Of a DNA stretch of 64,000 nt, positions 22,307-32,534 are shown one piece after another. The DNA is taken from the NCBI GenBank assembly GCA_000827265.1, contig KN834774.1:332563-396562 (forward strand), read 5' to 3'. Both the position numbers and the translations under genes were made by a program. The notes under the pieces are model-generated. The model ran no database searches. It worked only from the letters and a program-made list of their open reading frames with translations, and was not told the DNA's origin. Numbering within the stretch: position 1 is the first letter of the stretch; every line of letters begins with the position of its first letter. The stretch comes from Collybiopsis luxurians FD-317 M1. Its lineage: Eukaryota; Basidiomycota; Agaricomycetes; Agaricales; Omphalotaceae.

Positions 22307-22860
22307 ATGTCTCCACCTGCTGCTGGAAACTACTAGATCAGAAATAAGGCATCCGGGTACTATGTAACTTCAGATGGCAAAGACTCTTCCTCGACCGCAG
22401 TCAATACCATAAAACCTGATGGTGATCTTGATGACAAGTTTGTGAGTGATCCATTTCTCGTGTACTTCTTCTCTCCTTTTCCATCATCTGAGATGAATAT
22501 AGGTCTTCAACTTGAGGAAAGGAGATAGCGACCAGTATTTTATCTCCACTAATTATTCTGGGGCCAATGTGGGAGCCCCTGCCAATGTGCAAAATTTCAT
22601 GCCATCAGGGTTTCACACTGGATGGAAATAAAATCCTGAAATACATTCTCTAGATCCAACTGGGTTCCACTGTCATCTGGACAACCAATGAGCAGGTATT
22701 CGGAATCCTGGATGCTGGTCCAGGACTTTACAAGTACAATCCAGCTTTTGTTCATATTATGATGTCACTAATTCCACCCTGCATTTTGACAATCCCAGCA
22801 TCCGCTTGCTAGGAGAAAACCGCTTCTGGTATGATGATGTTGCATCCATTCAACCCTGTT
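22307..22860 (+). pseudogene. small beta-trefoil-like protein, broken
   Basis: ATG at 22307 opens MSPPAAGNY, then TAG (22334-22336) interrupts, then IRNKASGYYVTSDGKDSS continues in frame. A 61-bp intron (22442-22502, GTGAGT...ATATAG) joins in phase to FNLRKGDSDQYFISTNYSG. A TAA follows at 22629, then a frame reading STVIWTTNEQVFGILDAGPG, then a frameshift to LHFDNPSIRLLGENRFW. The YxIRNxASGYYV opening and the repeated W/Q/aromatic pattern suggest a small ricin-B-like or mycocypin-like beta-trefoil of about 150 residues; the subfamily cannot be fixed by eye. It has its own promoter, unlike most frames nearby. Confidence 0.5.
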
Positions 22861-24099
22861 GCACAGTAAGTTGGAGACACCGCCTATGTTTCAGTTCTTA
22901 TAGTTATGATATGTAGATCCTCCTCAATACTGGTAGGACTGGGGATGCTTGCAACTGGATGTTCCAAGCTGCATGAACATTGCTCTGTATCTTGCTAAAC
23001 AAGAAAGAAAGAAAAGATAAAAAAAAAACTAGTTTCTTGTAAATCATTACTGCAAAGTGTATGAAGTGTGATATCAATTGTTGTGTTTATGTTGTGCCAC
23101 ATGACCCACAAGTGATAGACCTCTCATACAAATAAAGAGCAGTCTTCAAAATCAATGAAGCTTGCTCTTGATTATTGAAAAACCTGAGAACACTTGAGAT
23201 CCAACCTTAACTAAATGTTACATCAGACAGCCCTTGGCTCAACTTTTTGACATCTTTAACCCTTCCTAATCATCTTGAAACTCTAGCTCATCACCATCCC
23301 GGGATTACCTGTACATACATTGATTACTGGGTGATCCATTTTATGTTGGAGTTTCCAATCCATGATAGCAATCGGAATGCTCGCCACACCCTTGTTTTTG
23401 CTGTAGTAGCACATGACTTGTGTTCTCCAGCACATGATTGTGGTGTTCTGAGTTCTCGGTTGGGTGAATTGGAATGCTCGCCACACCCTTGTTTTTGCTT
23501 CTGCCAGTTTGAGGATTTGATAGCCTCCAGCTTATTTATTTTTTATTGATAGTATGGCTGCATAATATGGTAGATAGTTCAACCTACCAGTAGAAATTGC
23601 ACATAATGTACTGTACAAAAAATTTATTCCCTGTGCATTTGCTAGGGCTTTTTGCTATTAGACTGGAATATTTGCCTTGTTCTCACATTTATTCCAACAT
23701 TTTACTCCATGTTCCATTGGTGTAATGATACCACTTTCCATTTGATTCATAGGCTGTCATCATCCTACTTAAGTGCAGAGGACTATTATCTTCAATTTCC
23801 TTCCTGAACTATGAGAATAGGTAATGAGTTTGCCTCCAGATTGGTATCTAAGCATAGTTTTCTTCCTTATCCTTTTGCCTTATAGTTAACTTCATTCTTT
23901 TATATGTAGCTTGCATATGTTTCATCTACCCTCACAACCTTTCTATTGTTCTGAGGGTACATCTTCCATTTTATTTCCCTTGTATTCTTTGTCTTACACC
24001 TATGTGCAGTTACATGTACTTACATAAGATACTAGTCTAACAGATTTGCAGTCAGAGTTTGCAATTATTCTTAACTGACACATCAGTGACCTCAAAAAT
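22861..24099. other. no supported gene; one 29-bp direct repeat
   Basis: I find no gene. A 29-bp sequence starting GGAATGCTCGCCACACCC occurs twice without change, at 23374-23402 and 23471-23499. The rest is T-rich spacer. Confidence 0.5.
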
Positions 24100-24300
24100 A
24101 TGACTTCCCTGAGCTCCAATGCCCTCCCAAATTTTCTTCTCTTTCCTGAAGACTATCAGCTCATCAGTTTGAGCAACTGGGCAGTATTTTGGGACCACCT
24201 AACAAGTGTGGCCAGGTCTACCAGCCTCAGTGGTTACCTTGACAGTTCCATTACCACTCCTCCACCTGCTGCCCCTGCTGCATCAGGAAAAATAGCTTGA
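24100..24300 (+). pseudogene. possible Ty1/copia Gag N-terminal fragment
   Basis: A 66-codon frame reads LSSNALPNFLLFPEDYQLISL, then SNWAVFWDHL, GYLDSS and a Pro-rich tail. The order (Leu-rich start, SNWxxWxxxL, short spacer, GYLDxSIxxPP) is that of the N-terminus of copia Gag proteins. It ends at TGA with nothing downstream that I can match. The frame is short, so chance is possible. Confidence 0.35.
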
Positions 24301-24596
24301 GCTTGTGGTTACATCATGACAACTTCAAGAAACCTAAGGAGCACAGGACACTTCAGAGACTTATGTTACCTAGGATTCCACAGACCAACCCCTATATCCT
24401 AAGAAACTTAAACCAATTGAGAATGACTTGAGAGCATTTGTAGATGCTTTGGGTCATAAGTATATGACCTGGGCATCCCTACAGCTTCCTTTTGGTTGCC
24501 TCATGTTGCCCAGGTTGCCTCAGGTTAATTCAGGTTGCCCCAGGTTGCCCCAGGTTGCCTGAAATGGTCTACAGTTACTATAAGAATGCTGAAGGG
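24301..24596. other. short CAGGTTGCC tandem run in spacer
   Basis: I see no gene. Near 24495-24560 several copies of CAGGTTGCC or CAGGTTGCCC follow one another. Similar words occur in the MITE at 20.4 kb. Confidence 0.5.
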
Positions 24597-25165
24597 TCAG
24601 TAGGGCATTTCTCAATACCCTGACACTGCTTCTAGAGCCTTTCAATATCTTCAAGCAGCTTTATGCCCCTTGATATGTCTTTCCACAACCTAAAGAAACC
24701 TTATAGAGCTTCACATCTCTTTAAGTAGCCTCATGCCCCTTGAGATGTCTTTTTACAGCCTAAGCATTCCCTACAGAGCTTCATGCTTCTTTAAGCAGCT
24801 TCATGTCCCTTGAAATGTCTCTCCACAGCCTAAGGACCCCTCATGGAGCTTCACATCTCTTTAAGTAGTTTCATGCCCCTTGGTGTGTCTTCCCACAGCC
24901 CAAAGAATCATTATGGAACTTCATACCTCTTTAAGTAGCTTCCTGCCCTTTGAGATGTCACTCTAGAGCCTAAAGATTCTTTATGGAGCTTCACACCTCT
25001 TTAAGCAGTTTTATTCACCTTGAAGTGTCTCTCCACTGCCTAAAGATCCCTTATGGAGCTTTACACCTCTCTAAGCAGCTTCATTCTCCTTGGAGTGTCT
25101 TTCCACAACTTGAAGATCCCTTACAGAGCTTCACACCATCTTAAGCAGCTTCACAGCCCCTGAGT
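24597..25165. repeat. 70-bp minisatellite, 8 units with constant spacing
   Basis: Each unit contains CATGCCCCTTGAGATGTCT, a CCACAGCCTAAAGA word, and GGAGCTTCACACCTCTTTAAGCAG. The CCCCT anchor lies at 24666, 24736, 24806, 24876, 24946, 25016, 25086 and 25156. Spacing is exactly 70 bp every time despite many substitutions. I see no continuous reading frame through it. Confidence 0.9.
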
Positions 25166-25943
25166 CATGCATCTTACTGGTTCATTAGGCCATCTTTGGA
25201 GCTTGAATAATGCATCCACAGATGGTATTCCAAAATGAGACAAAACACTAATCATTAATATAATATCTAATTATGACAGATAGTAGGGTAGAACAAAGAA
25301 AGGAGAGGAAGATCAGACTAATAGTAATGAGTGCAATCATCCAGCAGCAGGTTGAGCAGATCACACAAGGCAACTGTCCATACTTAGGAACAATGACAAT
25401 GAAAATCCCAGCACCTGTATGCATATGCCTTACCCATGAATGTACATACATGGAGACCACTTTGTTGACAAACCTAATTGCAATACAAATAAGAGATAGT
25501 GTCAAAGAAAAGTTCAACACAATCCATACCCATGAACAATGATTGCAGGAGGTTGAAATCCCCAGCACCTGCAGACATACATGGATAAGCAATGCATAAC
25601 AATGCATGAGTGACAGAACCTACAAACTGACACACATGTCCTGTATGAAAAAAAACTAAGTGTGATGTCAACAGACAGTGTCAGAGAAGAAAACTTTGAC
25701 TATGATTGATATTCCATACCTATAGACAATGATCATGCACACATACAATATACTCACAGACAAGACAGTGTGCATGACAGACAGATATTGAAAATCTTGA
25801 GTGGATAGACAGTCCATAATTTGACAACATAGAAGAATGAGGAATAGACATGGCATTACACCTAGAGCAGATGTCAATGATCTTAGAATGGGCAGCTCAA
25901 GAAATTTTGGAACATACAATTATGAGGGTGCAAGAGATGAGCC
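25166..25943. other. no supported gene; imperfect duplications
   Basis: The sequence contains imperfect duplicates such as ATCCCCAGCACCTGCAGACA near 25557 and a variant near 25407, and two CCATACC...GACAATGAT variants near 25525 and 25715. Open frames on both strands overlap each other and show no domain. Confidence 0.4.
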
Positions 25944-27948
25944 TCAGCTGGAATGGATCTGAGGATCGGTTTGTTTTCCTGTCTCCTTTTCTGGTGTCTC
26001 ATCTTGCATTTCTGCATCCTCTCCTCCATCTTTCTCTCCTCCCTCTTTCTCTCCTCCCTCCTCCCTCCTCCTCTCCCCCCTCTTCCTCTGCCTTTGCTGC
26101 CATGACCTCCACTGCTTCCTCCTCGAGAGCCAGCACCTCCAACTCAGAATATGTGTGCTCTTGTTCTGGGCAAGGAGTAGGAACCAATGCACTAAAAAAT
26201 TATGAATCATATAGCAAACAACAATCAGACAATGAAGCATACATCATGCATTTGAAGATATCTTTCTTCAGCTTGTGGGTATATTTTGGCACATGGTCGT
26301 GCAAATTATGCAACATTGCAAGAATAGCTTCATAGCTAGTATTCCACAAAATCATTAGAATGATTATGTCACCTCAGAAGGGGGCTGCCTTGAATTCAGC
26401 TGGCCATGCCTAATAGTAATGCTGTTGTCAAACAAGATGGGGTAAGGAGGTATACTTTGTATATCACCTTGAGGTCCAATCCAGCATGATGAAATTGGCA
26501 TTTGACAAGAAGCCAGCAAACAAGTACAGCCTGCAAAAGGAAGGTGCTTGAGTCTTCTAGTTCCAGGCAAAACAACAAAGGGAACTTACCACTGCTTGAC
26601 TTTCTGTCAGGAAAGCAAAATAAGTAGGGCATATAACCTGAATGACTTTTCCAAAGGTAAGGCATACATCGGTCACCACATAATTGATCTGCTTGACATC
26701 ATACCAGAACCTGTACAGGAATAAGCAGAAACACTTATGTAGGTGACAAAATGCTTCATTAGATCAGTGTTGTTGCCTATTTGTTTGAACAACAGTCAGT
26801 ATAGCTGGTCATTAGCTGGAAGGCTAGCTATGTGAGTGCAAAGAGCATTGAAATGGAAAATTTCATTGGGAGGAAACATGTTTTCTAGGCATGTCTGATG
26901 ACAGTACACATGCTTGCCTAGCTTGGTAACTGCGGTACCATTAACAGCCTCAAACTCTGTGACTAGTACTTTCAACAACCATGCCATTTTGGAGACCTGT
27001 TTTGCTTGGGGTTTGATGGTGACATCCTCTACAGCCATCTGTAGAGAAAAGCAGTTCAGTGAATGTTTAGGTGAACAATGAGAATTCATCACTGAGTCAG
27101 TGGGAGTAAGAGTAGACAAGGTTGGTTTGCCTAGTTCATCTTCTCCATTTGAGTCATGGGTTGACAAATTCACCAGACTGGGTTTCTGAATTTTACTTCA
27201 AAACTTCTGTGAGAGGTTGTCGTTGCCATTGTCATTGTCATTGTCATTGTCATCTTCATTGCCATTGCTACTACCTTTATGAAGGTTCGATAATGAGTTC
27301 ACAGAAGAGGGAAAGGAGAAAACCTGAGCCATAAACTGGTGTCAGAGTCCGCAACTGAGATGGAGAAGGAGGCTGGAAGGCTGGAAGGCTAAAGAAAAAC
27401 CCATTAAAAACAATTTGCAAAAAGTCCAAGCAGGTGAACTTATGTCTATTAGTAATTGCCTCATGGTTCAAGAAAACTACAAATGACTAGAGAAGAAATA
27501 AGTGAGTGGATAATAGAATGAATGGGAGATTAAATATGCAAAACAAAATGGTAATCACCTAAAGGTTCCCATTTGTCCTGCATTGTCTTTCAGTTTATCC
27601 TTGTCTAACCATTGTCCTCTGCAGAGGTAGATGCAGCTGAATTCTGCTTCTTTTTCCCACTATTTGCCTCAGAGAGAGTTATTCAGCTTTACACTTGCCT
27701 TGCTTAGACTTGGAAGGGTCAGCCACAACCGCTCCAGCCTTATAAGCATTGGTGTATTCCTGTGACAGGGCCTTGTTGGTTTGATTGGAATGGGATTTAG
27801 TGTTTTTGCTGGATTGGGAAGCAGCACCATGTTTCTTGGGCATTTTGGCAGTGCTGGATTTTGCAGAAGGCCACATTGTACACAATGTACCACTACTGGT
27901 GGAAGCAGACTTTGTCTTCTTTCTGTCCAATGGCATGAAAGTGAACAC
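25944..27948 (-). pseudogene. unrecognised minus-strand hypothetical gene
   Basis: Blocks on the minus strand may be exons of one gene. 27679-27948 is basic and Ser/Lys-rich (KSSTAKMPKKHGAASQSSKN). 26796-27173 contains KMAWLLKVLVTEFEAVNG. 26396-26665 contains AVLVCWLLVKCQFHHAG. 25944-26240 ends in a Glu/Gly/Arg tract (EEGGEEEGGGRRERG) encoded by a CCTCCCTCC-rich stretch at 26030-26090. A splice-like GGTGATTACC lies near 27555. I recognise no family. The acidic tail and basic head would fit a nuclear protein, but that is only inference. Low confidence because the blocks are in different frames and the spacers are long. Confidence 0.3.
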
Positions 27949-28468
27949 TAAAATGAGGAAGGAAAAAAGGAACAGAAAGAGGAAGGAAAAAAGGAATGGA
28001 AAGTGGAAAGATGAAAAAAGAAGGAAATTGAAAGAAGTTAAAGAAGGGAAGGAACAACCTTGAAACTAATTCAATAAGGAACAAATGCTGAAACATAGGT
28101 CATGTGACTGTAAGGCTATGTAACATAATGAGTATGAAGCCTGTAGCTTTACATAGCTTGCTGGTGCAAGCTTGGACATCATTGCATTTGTTCACAGAAG
28201 AGTCTATGTCTATCTAATTAAATACAGTGAATATTGTTGCTCAGGACATGAGACAAAAAGCCTGGACTTTAATGGAAGTGCATAAGGATTTTGCAGAGAT
28301 GTACTTCACTTCAGTACAAAATATTGTCTAGCGGAGTGGGTCAAAATACTGGATGTCCAGTTGCTGCACTTGAAGCAGCTACCAAAGCTAGGTTTGGGTA
28401 TGAAAAGGCCTGCGCAGTGCATTTGCAGTGCAAACTTGGACACAAGCAACCAAGACTAGCACAGAGCT

Positions 28469-28537
28469 CACCTGCGTAGCCCCAATATCAACTTGTGTAC
28501 AAGTGAAGAACTGGTTGAACATTCACTTGTGCACAAG
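28469..28537 (+). repeat. left TIR of the 6.86-kb element
   Basis: This repeat has 67 of 69 positions equal to the reverse complement of 35257-35325. It contains the near-palindrome CTTGTGTACAAG and, at its inner end, CTTGTGCACAAG. The two mismatches lie in CTGG versus CCAG. The 8 bp before it (ACAGAGCT) are the target duplication. Confidence 0.9.
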
Positions 28538-28548
28538 AGCTCTCGAGC

Positions 28549-29683
28549 AAAAAGCATGCGGAATGACCTTGAAGGCCATTGCTCGATGCCGTGTTGCAGA
28601 GTCCAGTGCCATTGTCATTGATATGGCTGGGTTCTTTCCTTGTGGCTCCTGGGCCACTGCACAGGCTATCCGAGCTCATTGACCTCAAATTCTTGGCAGC
28701 AGGGATGTGTTCGAACTGTCTGGGCTTTGTCTCGTCAAGTGGGATGCTAGGTGCGTGGTTTCCTTTCAAGCTTTGATGTTGCTGGCCTTACATTCCTGTA
28801 GAGTCAGCCAGGTCATTCAGACAGATGACAGCTATTGCCTGATGATCCTGCTGGCTCGTCCTCGCAGCCCTGGCTGGCTTGAGAATATGGCTGTCATTGA
28901 TGCCAGGCTGGAGTGGCTGTATAGGCTTGCCCAGGTTAGTGCTGGTTGGCTGGAGCACTGGAGGGGCACATACCTTACACTCCCTGCTGGTTGTGGCTTC
29001 GGAGGGGGAAGGCTCTGCCCAGGAAACTACGCCAACACCCAGCACAACTCACACCTCATCAATGAGGTCCTCAAGGATCCCGCTGTCCAATGCGTAGCTC
29101 ATTTCATTGATGGTGCATGTATCCCCCCTTATGGCTGACAGCTTCTAATAAACTGGCAGTTGGGTTAGCTGGTCTATTGGCTTTTCAACCAAAGCTTCAC
29201 TCTTTTCTCAGCAATCTTCTGGAGAAGATTTTGCTCGACAACCCTGACATTGTCCGTATGTTCAATGGGTGCTGCTATGGCGCCTGTCATTTCAATCTTC
29301 ACAGTGCCTCTACTCGCAACCACAAGGACTTCTTCAACATCCTCTTTGCCATGTGTGCAGTTTACAGCAGCGGGGAGTTTGACCACATGTGTGGTGGTCA
29401 TTTCATTGCTTGGTCACTCAGCATTGTGTCTCAATTCCCAGCTGGTTCAGCCATCTTCATCCCCTCTGCCCCCGTTACCCATGCAAACACACTGATTGCT
29501 GCACACAAATGGCACTCTTCTATGGCATTCTTCACATTGTCAGGCTTGGGGCAGTGGTACCAGAATGGGTACATGGCTGATAAGGAGTTCAAAGAGCATG
29601 CGAGCCCAATGCAGCTTCAGGCTTGGAAGAAGCAGTGTGAAGATCTTTGGGAAACAGGCCTAGAGCTGCTACACTATGATTAG
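28549..29683 (+). pseudogene. TET/JBP-like 2-oxoglutarate/Fe(II) dioxygenase
   Basis: Likely an oxygenase that would oxidise modified bases in DNA, or a relative with unknown substrate. The N-terminal part reads AARxVAESSAIVIDMAGF, then a TGA at 28680-28682, then VFELSGLCLVKWDA. The conserved GFGGGRLCPGNY block is near 29000. A frameshift at the C6 run near 29130 moves the reading to the frame ending at 29683. That second half has FNLHSASTRNHKDFFN (HxD iron motif), CAVYSSGEFDHMCGGHF, and IFIPSAPVTHANTLI (distal His). Where relatives have an Arg just after, for 2-oxoglutarate, this copy reads HKWHSS. Iron ligands are present but the cosubstrate Arg seems lost. It sits just inside the left TIR and reads inward. 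Confidence 0.7.
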
Positions 29684-30176
29684 TGGAGTGTATTCTACCC
29701 ACGTTGCAGTGAACTACACACTTTTTACTTTTTTTTGTTTTGAACTTTGTGAGTTTTTGGTCTGGTACAGAAATATGATGATATCACAACTTAAGCTTCT
29801 GGGCATTGTTAGGCTCATTATGAGCCTTCAGCAGCTCATTTAAATTTCAAATAAATTCTTGTGCAGCAGGTGAGGTATGCAGAGGTGGCTCCATAATTTT
29901 TTTGTCTAAAATTGAAGGTCCACAGCAGCAACAAAATTTCTCAAAGATATTCAGTCGCTCAATGCGCATCACCTGAGATGTTTTGTTAAATCTATATGGG
30001 CATCTACCCCACTTTACCTTCAATTTCATGCACCTTGGCACTCAAACCCCTGCTTCTTCAATGGAACTGCATCTGCCTGATCTCTGACATGGCTTGAGAG
30101 TGTACCTAGTCGGCTGTTTGAAAATCTGAACAGAACAAAGCTCAAAAAGCTGAAGCTCATTGTCACTCTATCAATA
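29684..30176. other. spacer within the 6.86-kb element
   Basis: I see no gene. T-rich sequence follows the dioxygenase stop and may contain its 3' end. Confidence 0.35.
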
Positions 30177-30718
30177 ATGCCTCCAAAAATTACCGTTGCA
30201 GGTATGTTGCAATCTCTTTGCTATCACTGGAGACCTTTCTTGTTAATGACACCTTGAACCTTTCTCAGAAACCAATCAAAAGTTAACCAGCTGGCAAAGG
30301 AGCGCGCTGCACAGTGAGTGTGGCCTTTATCTTTCTTTTTTCTTTGCTTATTGGCTGCCATGCATGTAGGAAAAAGGCTAGCATGAATGATGGAGAGCTA
30401 GCCGAATATTGAGAATGTCATAAGAAGGCTTCTCGCAAGTACTATCTCAAGTGCGTCATGATCTTCCACCGCCCAACCTGCTGCTAACGTTCAGCTTTTT
30501 TTCTTTTTTTCAGAAACCAGGTGGAAATTCTCTCTGATTTGGGTCAGAAGTGCCATGCGTATGTTTCTCAGAGATGTTTCTTGACCTTCTCAAGCTCAGG
30601 CATTTAATATAGGGTGCACATCCAGAAGAATGGCAGGGCAGACTGGGCGTGGTTTACATACAAAGTCTGCAAGGGGAAAAGGAGGGTTGGGCTGGATGAT
30701 AGCAACAGTGACAGCTAG
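30177..30718 (+). pseudogene. small basic helical protein, multi-exon
   Basis: ATG at 30177 (MPPKITVAG) is followed by short introns with clear ends: GTATGTTG...TCAG, GTGAGTGT...GTAG, and one ending TTTTTTCAG near 30513. Exons read VNQLAKERAAQ, KKASMNDGELAEY, then KKASRKYYLK, NQVEILSDLGQKCHA and a Ser/Asp end at 30716-30718. TGA at 30410-30412 sits where Arg fits (EYR), and the nearby TGT (Cys) also fits a former CGT. A short Lys/Arg/Ala-rich helix could bind DNA or RNA. Similar small basic proteins are common in fungal repeats; the exact family is not known to me. Confidence 0.4.
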
Positions 30719-30881
30719 AGTTCTCAATCTCTTAGTTGAGCTCCTCTGTATTTCAAACATCTTTCAAGCAATAACATTGGGTTAGATGTGACTAAGTACG
30801 GGGTTACATGGCATAGATATCAAATAGATACGGCTTATTTAACTCATCATGCTCCCGTCGATGACATAGAGAGGGCAGGGC

Positions 30882-32364
30882 TCACTCTTCATTGTTGCTG
30901 TCCTTGTTGTCAGAGATGACATAGAGCAGGAGTCTGGATGAGCTGCTGGTAGAGCAAGCGTCTATGTCATCTTTGTCGGAGCCCTCAAAGAGCTCATCGG
31001 TGGATGCACGAGGCAGGCCATCTGCTGGAAGGACCTTGGTTTCTCCTATCGAGTCCTGGCCTTGGAAGTATGAGTCAGCATCAGCTCGGGTCCCAAGGAT
31101 GGAGACAACTTTTCCTCCATGCCATGCAAGCCCCACATGCAGAAGCTTAACCCTATGTGGACAATGTCAGAGCTGCTAGGTGTTAAAAAAATCTACATTT
31201 ACCTCTTCTCATAGATGCCTGGAACTGCGCCCTCAATAACTATGAAGATCTCTCCTTTCATTGGGATAGGCCTGAGGAGGTCCAATACGCCGGACATGAA
31301 GACCTCATCATAGCAAGTTCGAGCTGTCACCTCATCATTGAACTTTTTGAAAAGTCAATGGGTGTAGCTTTCAGCGAAAGGCTTTACACAGTCATACCCA
31401 TGAAAGAGCCCCTGCACTCCACCCTGGCCATGGATGAGGACATACCAGGAATTGTTTGCTGCATCACTGCTGAAGGTGATGTAGTGAGTAGGCGTTCCGT
31501 CACAAGCAGGTGTTCCACTGCGAGCAGGTGTCCCATCATGAGCAGGTGTTCCACCACGAACAGGTGTTCCACCACAATTTCTCGAGCTGGGGTGCCTTGG
31601 TGAGTTTGTCCAAAGTGAACCTCACAAACCAGACTATGGGCACAAGTAGGGGTGTTGGGTGGGGTGAAGGTTTCTTGAAGAGTTTCTGCCAGAGGTGTGT
31701 TGAGAGGTAAGATCATCAAAGCAAAAATGAGAGAAAGAAAAAACTTACGGTACATTGCATTTGCTTGCCCAATTAGCTGCACAATGCTCTCCTCAGCTTG
31801 CTCCAATTTGTTCTGAGCTTTGGCGCATTTTTCTTCCCCGGCTTTCAATGCTATGATAAAGTGAATGCGATGTTTATGACAAGTTCAATGTATAGACTTA
31901 CCGGTGACACTGTTGATGGCATCCTCAGCTGCTTGGGTTTGAGCGGCATGCTGGCCTACAGCAATCTGTGGACTTTGAGTTTGAGCTTGAGTGTTCCTTG
32001 AATGCTTGGCCTTGACTGGAGTCTTGGGTGGATTTTTAATCTCTGTGACAATATGTCAATGACAGATTCAAATTGGTGGGAATTTCATGGAATAATGGAA
32101 ATAACAGGTTCACTTACCGGTCATCTTGATCAGATCAAAGTTTTTGCTTTTCTGCTTGTCACCGACATTTTTCAAGGCTTCACAAGCTGGGAGATGGAGA
32201 TGAGGGAAAAAAAAGTTAGGAAGTCGCTGTTTAACCTTCAATGTATGTACTCTGAAGCTCAACATCTTGTGACAAGCCACTGCCACTGATCACAAGTGAC
32301 TGTACAGTTGCATCTTAAAATTCTCACCGCACGGCTCTCTGGCGTGCTTATCCCTCTGTATCAT
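30882..32364 (-). pseudogene. RNase H1 N-terminal/viroplasmin-like double-domain protein
   Basis: ATG at 32364 (MIQRDKHARE). At least four introns have clean GTAAGT or GTGAGA starts and CAG/TAG ends, all splitting codons after the first base: about 32327-32190, 32118-32045, 31902-31853 and 31750-31690. Early exons form a Gln/Ala/Glu-rich coiled coil (KAQNKLEQAEESIVQLIGQA). A run of GTPAxxG heptad-like repeats (31490-31575) links to two copies of a fold reading WYVLIHGQGGVQGLFHGYD and IFIVIEGAVPGIYEKR. The [F/Y]xVxxGxxxGxY pattern and the KKF segment are those of the RNase HI N-terminal domain, which binds RNA-DNA hybrids. A TGA near 31354 interrupts the first copy. No RNase H catalytic domain follows. 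Confidence 0.55.
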
Positions 32365-32534
32365 GGCAAATATCAGGTTTCATGAACCTATGGTGGTGAA
32401 TGTTCAGACCCCTGGGGTCCATTTACCCCCACCATCTCCTCAAACAGCAGCTGCAATTGGTGAGGGACTTCTATAAATTTTTTGAGCATTTTCCTATATT
32501 TTAGATGTTAATTCTGCAAAGCTTACGCTGACAC

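Noticed and set aside
24597..25165. CRISPR-like array
   Set aside because: Units are contiguous diverged tandem repeats without constant repeats and unique spacers, and the sequence is fungal.
27230..27275. TGTCATTGTCATTG run as a regulatory element
   Set aside because: It is a simple hexanucleotide microsatellite.
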